Below are positions 60,245-64,000 of a stretch of DNA of 64,000 bases, in pieces. The position numbers and the translations under genes are program-made. Positions within the stretch are counted from its first letter, which is position 1. The number at the start of each line of letters is the position of its first letter. The notes beneath the pieces were generated by a model, which worked only from the letters and a program-made list of their open reading frames with translations, was not told where the DNA came from and ran no database searches. The stretch is from Trichobilharzia regenti (taxonomy: Eukaryota > Platyhelminthes > Trematoda > Strigeidida > Schistosomatidae), in assembly GCA_944472135.2 (NCBI GenBank), contig CALYDD020000403.1:62001-126000 (forward strand). Reading direction: 5' to 3'.

Positions 60245-60700
60245 TCTGATATTTGGTGATTGAATGAAAGAAATTACAACAGACTGCAGAAGACTGTCGT
60301 CAATAGCTGGCTTCCCTGGCTTGATAGTAAGGTTCACATGGGAAGAAATGTTGGGAAACACGGAACTGTCACTACAGAAGTGACCGCCAAATAAATATGC
60401 AGAAGCGAATAAAGATGGATTGCACCTTAAACTCTGAGGATTGAGGATAAAATTGGGTAAAATCGCGTGCCGGCCTGTTAAGTGGATATGGAATGCGAAA
60501 CTCTGAAGTTGGCGTCCGTCTGAGGGCTATGTGAGGGAGATCACTTGGAGAAGAAGTGAAATCGTATGCGTGTCCTTGCTGGTACAAAAAGAGGACTGCG
60601 AAGGAAGATAAAACCTTGAGAGGTAATTTCGAAAAATTGTATGCAACTCCTCACGATAGGAAATCACAATACTAATAATAACAATGATAATAATTTAGAA
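60245..60700 (+). mobile_element. RTE-like 3' fragment (mirror of 43.1-43.5 kb)
   Basis: Inverted counterpart of 43085-43480, ending in the tail-like ACTAATAATAACAATGATAATAATTTAG. Degenerate. Confidence 0.4.
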
Positions 60701-61399
60701 GTCCATATGTTCACTGAAATAGTCTAGTAACCACAGACATCATGGAGCAGATACGTGATATTGCTCAATCCCTAATCACTATTTAATGTATCCGTTACAG
60801 TTATGCACGAGGTCAATCGTGATCTTAAACATCTTGGTAGTAATATTACTGAATAAAGCATATGTAAACGTGAATCTTAGTTCCAAATAGGACATAAGTT
60901 CCGTCGTTTTAGCGAATTCGCCTTGAAGATGAATGCCAGCAAGCAGGAAACATACACCTTGAGCGTCGGAAAACCTTCTAAACGTCGAATAACCAACAGT
61001 TAACATATATGGTCACAGAATTCAGAAAATGTATTGGTGTTTCAGAGTTGATCGTCCAACAAAATGTATCCTATAATCACCTGAATCGTGAGACATTAGG
61101 CACAAGAAATTCATGACGAAGAACGAGAGCGAACGAATGGTCTGTTGAAACTACAAATGAAGGAAAATATATACACATAATTTCCTGAAGAAAATTTACC
61201 TACTTATAAATAGTTCAAATGAGTCGCAGACATTTTATCTATGAGGAAACCGCAAATATAATCGTTTTCGATGTGGAATATTTAAGAAGGATGATATTTC
61301 TAGCATCGATAATATTGAGAAGAACAAAACAAGTAGTTCACCAGAGGGTCCCTTTTCAGTGAATACAATTTCCCTAGCTGTGCATTCGCATTTACACAG

Positions 61400-62170
61400 A
61401 ATTTTCCACGAAAATGAATCGTAATGAAATTCAACAGTGTCATACTCACAGCCAGCAGCAACAACAACGACAGCACTCAGCACCAGTCACTATCAACGGG
61501 GGAAATTTGACAGATATTACTTCCTTCACTTACCTAGGAAGAATCGTTTTAACCGCAGGCAGTCGGTATGGACGAAAATACCATAGCCAGAATCGGAAAT
61601 TAAAAGTGCACCTTAAAAACTCTGAAATACGTGTGGAACTCTTCTGCATTCAGTCAGCATACAGAACAAGATTCAGATTTTCAAAAAAAAATTGTTTAAT
61701 CATTTAGGTTAGAAACTTGACCAGCGCGTCATAAAAAGCAACCAAACTTTTTCGCTGGGAACGAAACTGTCAGGAATGGATAGCTGAATTATTTTTGGAG
61801 AAAATGGAGATGATTGAGGCATACGTTGAGGAGGCTCCGAATGACACTACGCTGAGTGGAGACTATCGCTTCATTCGGAACTGACGAGTTGGTCGTAAAT
61901 GCGAGGGTGATTTTGAGGAGACCGTGTGGGCAGTAGGAGTTGGGAATTCATGGGTTCTTTCGTACATTTATTCCCCTTAATGAATCTGAACAAAGCAAGA
62001 ACTACAGTTTTAGCAGAATAAAATGGTAGCGAAATAAAAGATGGTACCATTTTATTCTGCTAAATATATTGTTCTTGCTTTGTTCAAATTCGTGGGACCA
62101 CCTTCCGGAGGAGGATAGTAGACTATAGAACAAGGCAAAGAAGTGTTGTTGAAGGCGGATGTTCAACTTG
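61400..62170 (+). mobile_element. RTE 3' fragment carrying a foldback insertion
   Basis: The plus frame from 61414 reads QQQQQRQHSAPVTINGGNL, then ITSFTYLGRI, the RTE region after the RT. It runs with stops to the tail near 62150-62170 (GTTCAACTTGGAATTCAAGGG then AATAATAACAATGAT). It mirrors 41812-42370 except for the 142-bp insertion at 61945-62096. Confidence 0.7.
61945..62096. mobile_element. Small foldback element with PLE-type ends
   Basis: Two arms pair as a hairpin: GAACAAAGCAAGAAC to TTAGCAGAATAAAATGGTA on the left, and GGTACCATTTTATTCTGCTAA to GTTCTTGCTTTGTTC on the right. It is flanked by AATTCATGGG and AATTCGTGGG, a probable target duplication. The matching site at about 41905 has a single copy (CGCATGAATGCC) and no insert. 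The outer ends (CTTAATGAATCTGAACAAAGC) resemble the ends of the young PLE (GATAAATTTGAACAAGGC). Confidence 0.7.
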
Positions 62171-62439
62171 GAATTCAAGGGAATAATAACAATGATAACA
62201 TACTCATAGTCTTTAGTATTATCCAATGCATAACAGGAGTTGAATAAGAATTTTGGAGTTATCCAATATGAACAATAGTTAGAATGAGTTGTTATCAGAT
62301 TTCGCACATTAACGAATGCAAGTGTAATACTAGGTAAGATTCGGAAGGAAATGCAAGATCCATACATAATGAAACGCCAAAGAAACAAAGAAAAATCTTG
62401 TTGACAAAAACACGGAATTTCCTACCATGGTAGTAGAAA

Positions 62440-62750
62440 TGGCTGAATACTGATAGTGTTTCCGCGAATTGTGTTTTGGGTTAAGATGTTGCAATTCTTC
62501 TCCTAAGTGTGTTGCAGAATTAATCTCCCTTAAAATTAAAGGCAATGCAAAGTTTCTTTCTTGGAACGAGTAATGTTTCGTTTCTCTGATTTTTTTGTCA
62601 GTTGATATCAGCAAGTCTTGCCTTTAATTAAAGACTAATTCCAGATGGCATATTTCTAATTCTAGGGTGTCAGATTCGTTGCATCGAGAGATAAAGCAAT
62701 TAAACTCAATTTCGTCTTGTTCAACAGGCACTCAACTGTAGAAACCTGTC
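62440..62750 (-). pseudogene. PLE relic: connector (mirror of 41.2-41.6 kb)
   Basis: Inverted counterpart of 41240-41560. The minus frame 62614-62330 includes LPLILREINSATHLGEELQH, close to FNLKEINSATHLGEEFHY at 41.48 kb. No catalytic motif. Confidence 0.55.
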
Positions 62751-62837
62751 AGTTCACAACTGTTAACTGCCCGTAACAGCTGACTGCGTTCACAGTCATT
62801 TCTTACCAACGGTAAAAATCTAGTCCATGTAAGTTGA

Positions 62838-63404
62838 ACCCATGATGAGTTCCCTTCTTGTGTTGTCTGGTCCCAGTTTGGCGTTCATGTCTCCCATTAG
62901 TATTTTCATGTCGCCAGCTGGAGTATTGTCCATTGTTGCCTGTAGTTGTCTGTAGAATTCTTCTTTCTTTTCGAGGTCTGTGTTGTTTGTGGGTGCATAA
63001 CATTGTATGATTGACACTTTCCTTCCTTTGGAGTTGAATCTGGCGGTCATTATCCTGGACGAAATCGCCTCCCATTGTATCAGGGCTTTCGTTGCCGTTG
63101 GTGACATCATGATAGCCACGCCCTCGGTGTGCGTGTGGTTATCTTCTGGGTGACCGGAGTAGATCACTGACTCACCTGTTGACAATTTGGTGAGTCCTCT
63201 CCCATTCCATCTGCTTTCACATATTCCTAGCACTTGTATTCCGTATCTTTTCATCTCGTTGGCGATCTGGGCAGCTTTCCCTGTCTCGTACATAGTTCGG
63301 ACGTTCCATGTTCCTACACAGACTTTTTCTTTTTGTGCAAAGAGATTCATTATGCTGAAGGTTCTGTAGCAACTTTGTTTACAGGGTGGGGTTGCTAGCC
63401 TCAC
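62838..63404 (-). pseudogene. RTE endonuclease, N-terminal part, well preserved, cut short
   Basis: A 194-residue frame begins at 63404 (ATG) and keeps GTWNVRT (31-37), ESRWNG (63-68), the region through IMMSPTATKAL, and GDMNAKLG (171-178), uninterrupted where the 4.2 kb copy is frameshifted. After RELIMG at residue 189 the RTE sequence stops and five codons of the composite repeat follow. Loss of the 3' part is unusual for a non-LTR element, which normally loses the 5' part, so a rearrangement at 62838 is inferred. Leader sequence continues to about 63450. Confidence 0.85.
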
Positions 63405-63450
63405 GCCTGAGAAAGGAATGATTACATTAAGTTAAAGTTTAGAGAGAAGC

Positions 63451-64000
63451 AACTTTTTGGGTTGCTCCCCTCAAAATCAGAAAATAACGGACAAACAATG
63501 AGAACAACATCAACAAAGGAAACAGTTCACAGAAAAAAGGGCAAAAAGCGACGACAACTATACAATAAGACAACATGCAATATAGTTCAGCACAGTTAAC
63601 TAAAATGATATCTTAACCATAAACTCACTGACTTGGAGCAACTTGAACACATAAATCCAACAATATATACAATTATAGATGTGTTTATGTTTAAAAATTC
63701 CACAAATCCAAATAGTTAGTTATATGTATTATCTGTCAATAAGATTGTATTTTTTGGATTCAGTCTTCGAAAGGTTAATAATTGTGATAGTTTCCGCAAA
63801 CTCTTGGCATAAATTTTACAGAAATAAGAGTTTTTATTAATAAGCAAAATGTAGCGCAGTAGTCGGAAAGCGCGCGCAGAGTTTTCAATTTGGGGCTTTC
63901 TAATTACCAGATGACCTTGTAGACCATTCAGTTACAATGACGAGACTTAATGGTCCATGAACTCGAACTTCTACCAATTTGATTTATACATGATTAGGAC
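63451..64000. other. No recognisable feature
   Basis: AT-rich end of the window. No supportable gene or repeat. Confidence 0.4.

Larger units (their letters stand above)
57880..62833 (-). repeat. Composite repeat, longest copy (minus orientation)
   Basis: This copy joins the two partial copies: 62833-59462 mirrors 41156-44258, and 59650-57880 mirrors 24458-26130. From 62833 downward it holds a PLE relic, an RTE 3' fragment (62170-61400), a second RTE piece (60700-60245), an RTE-like tail near 59880-59830 and a second PLE relic (58560-57917). PLE relics lie at both ends in the same direction. A 142-bp foldback at 61945-62096 is absent from the 41.9 kb copy. Confidence 0.8.

Overview
This is a eukaryotic, AT-rich, gene-poor window that looks like a flatworm genome, most likely a schistosomatid blood fluke. 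The assignment is inferred from the combination of RTE-clade non-LTR retrotransposons, Penelope-like elements (PLEs) with a GIY-YIG domain, a Merlin-type DDE transposase, tRNA-derived SINE copies and a micro-exon secreted-protein gene. No database search was possible. There are no operons, no rRNA, no convincing stand-alone tRNA and no CRISPR.

Layout. 1-16.8 kb: a nearly complete but broken RTE element (about 1.41-4.53 kb, minus), a second RTE copy interrupted by a tRNA-derived SINE (10.66-11.99 kb), a third RTE piece (13.53-14.11 kb), and several old non-coding direct repeats. 16.8-30 kb: unrecognised AT-rich DNA with an RTE endonuclease relic (19.43-20.72), a PLE relic (22.32-23.01), a composite repeat ending in a PLE relic (24.46-26.12), one copy of a cysteine/glycine-rich exon (26.79-26.96, minus) and a worn RTE piece (28.4-28.8). 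30-34 kb: two RTE remnants, an (AT)n tract and a possible LTR. 34.2-39.7 kb: a three-level nest, in which an old PLE is split by a solo LTR with a 4-bp target duplication, and the LTR is split by a young PLE with 920-bp inverted arms and a long open RT/GIY-YIG frame. 41.2-44.8 kb: a composite repeat followed immediately by a Merlin transposase relic. 48.2-57.8 kb: a microsatellite-rich island with a 2.26-kb block duplicated about 5.2 kb apart, a partial third copy and an inverted duplication. In the middle of it lies the best host gene in the window, a three-exon minus-strand gene (51.05-51.97 kb) for a 75-residue secreted peptide with 12 cysteines. 57.9-62.8 kb: the inverted partner of the 41 kb and 24 kb composite repeats, ending in a well-preserved RTE endonuclease fragment (62.84-63.40).

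How it fits together. Nearly all protein-like sequence is transposon-derived and decayed. The exceptions are the young PLE reading frame and the Cys-rich gene, for which TATA box, start, two introns with consensus ends, reading phase, signal peptide and poly(A) signal all agree. That gene sits between duplicated and inverted blocks, which would favour local copy-number change. Its second copy 24 kb away keeps the last exon and poly(A) signal but has no recognisable leader exons.
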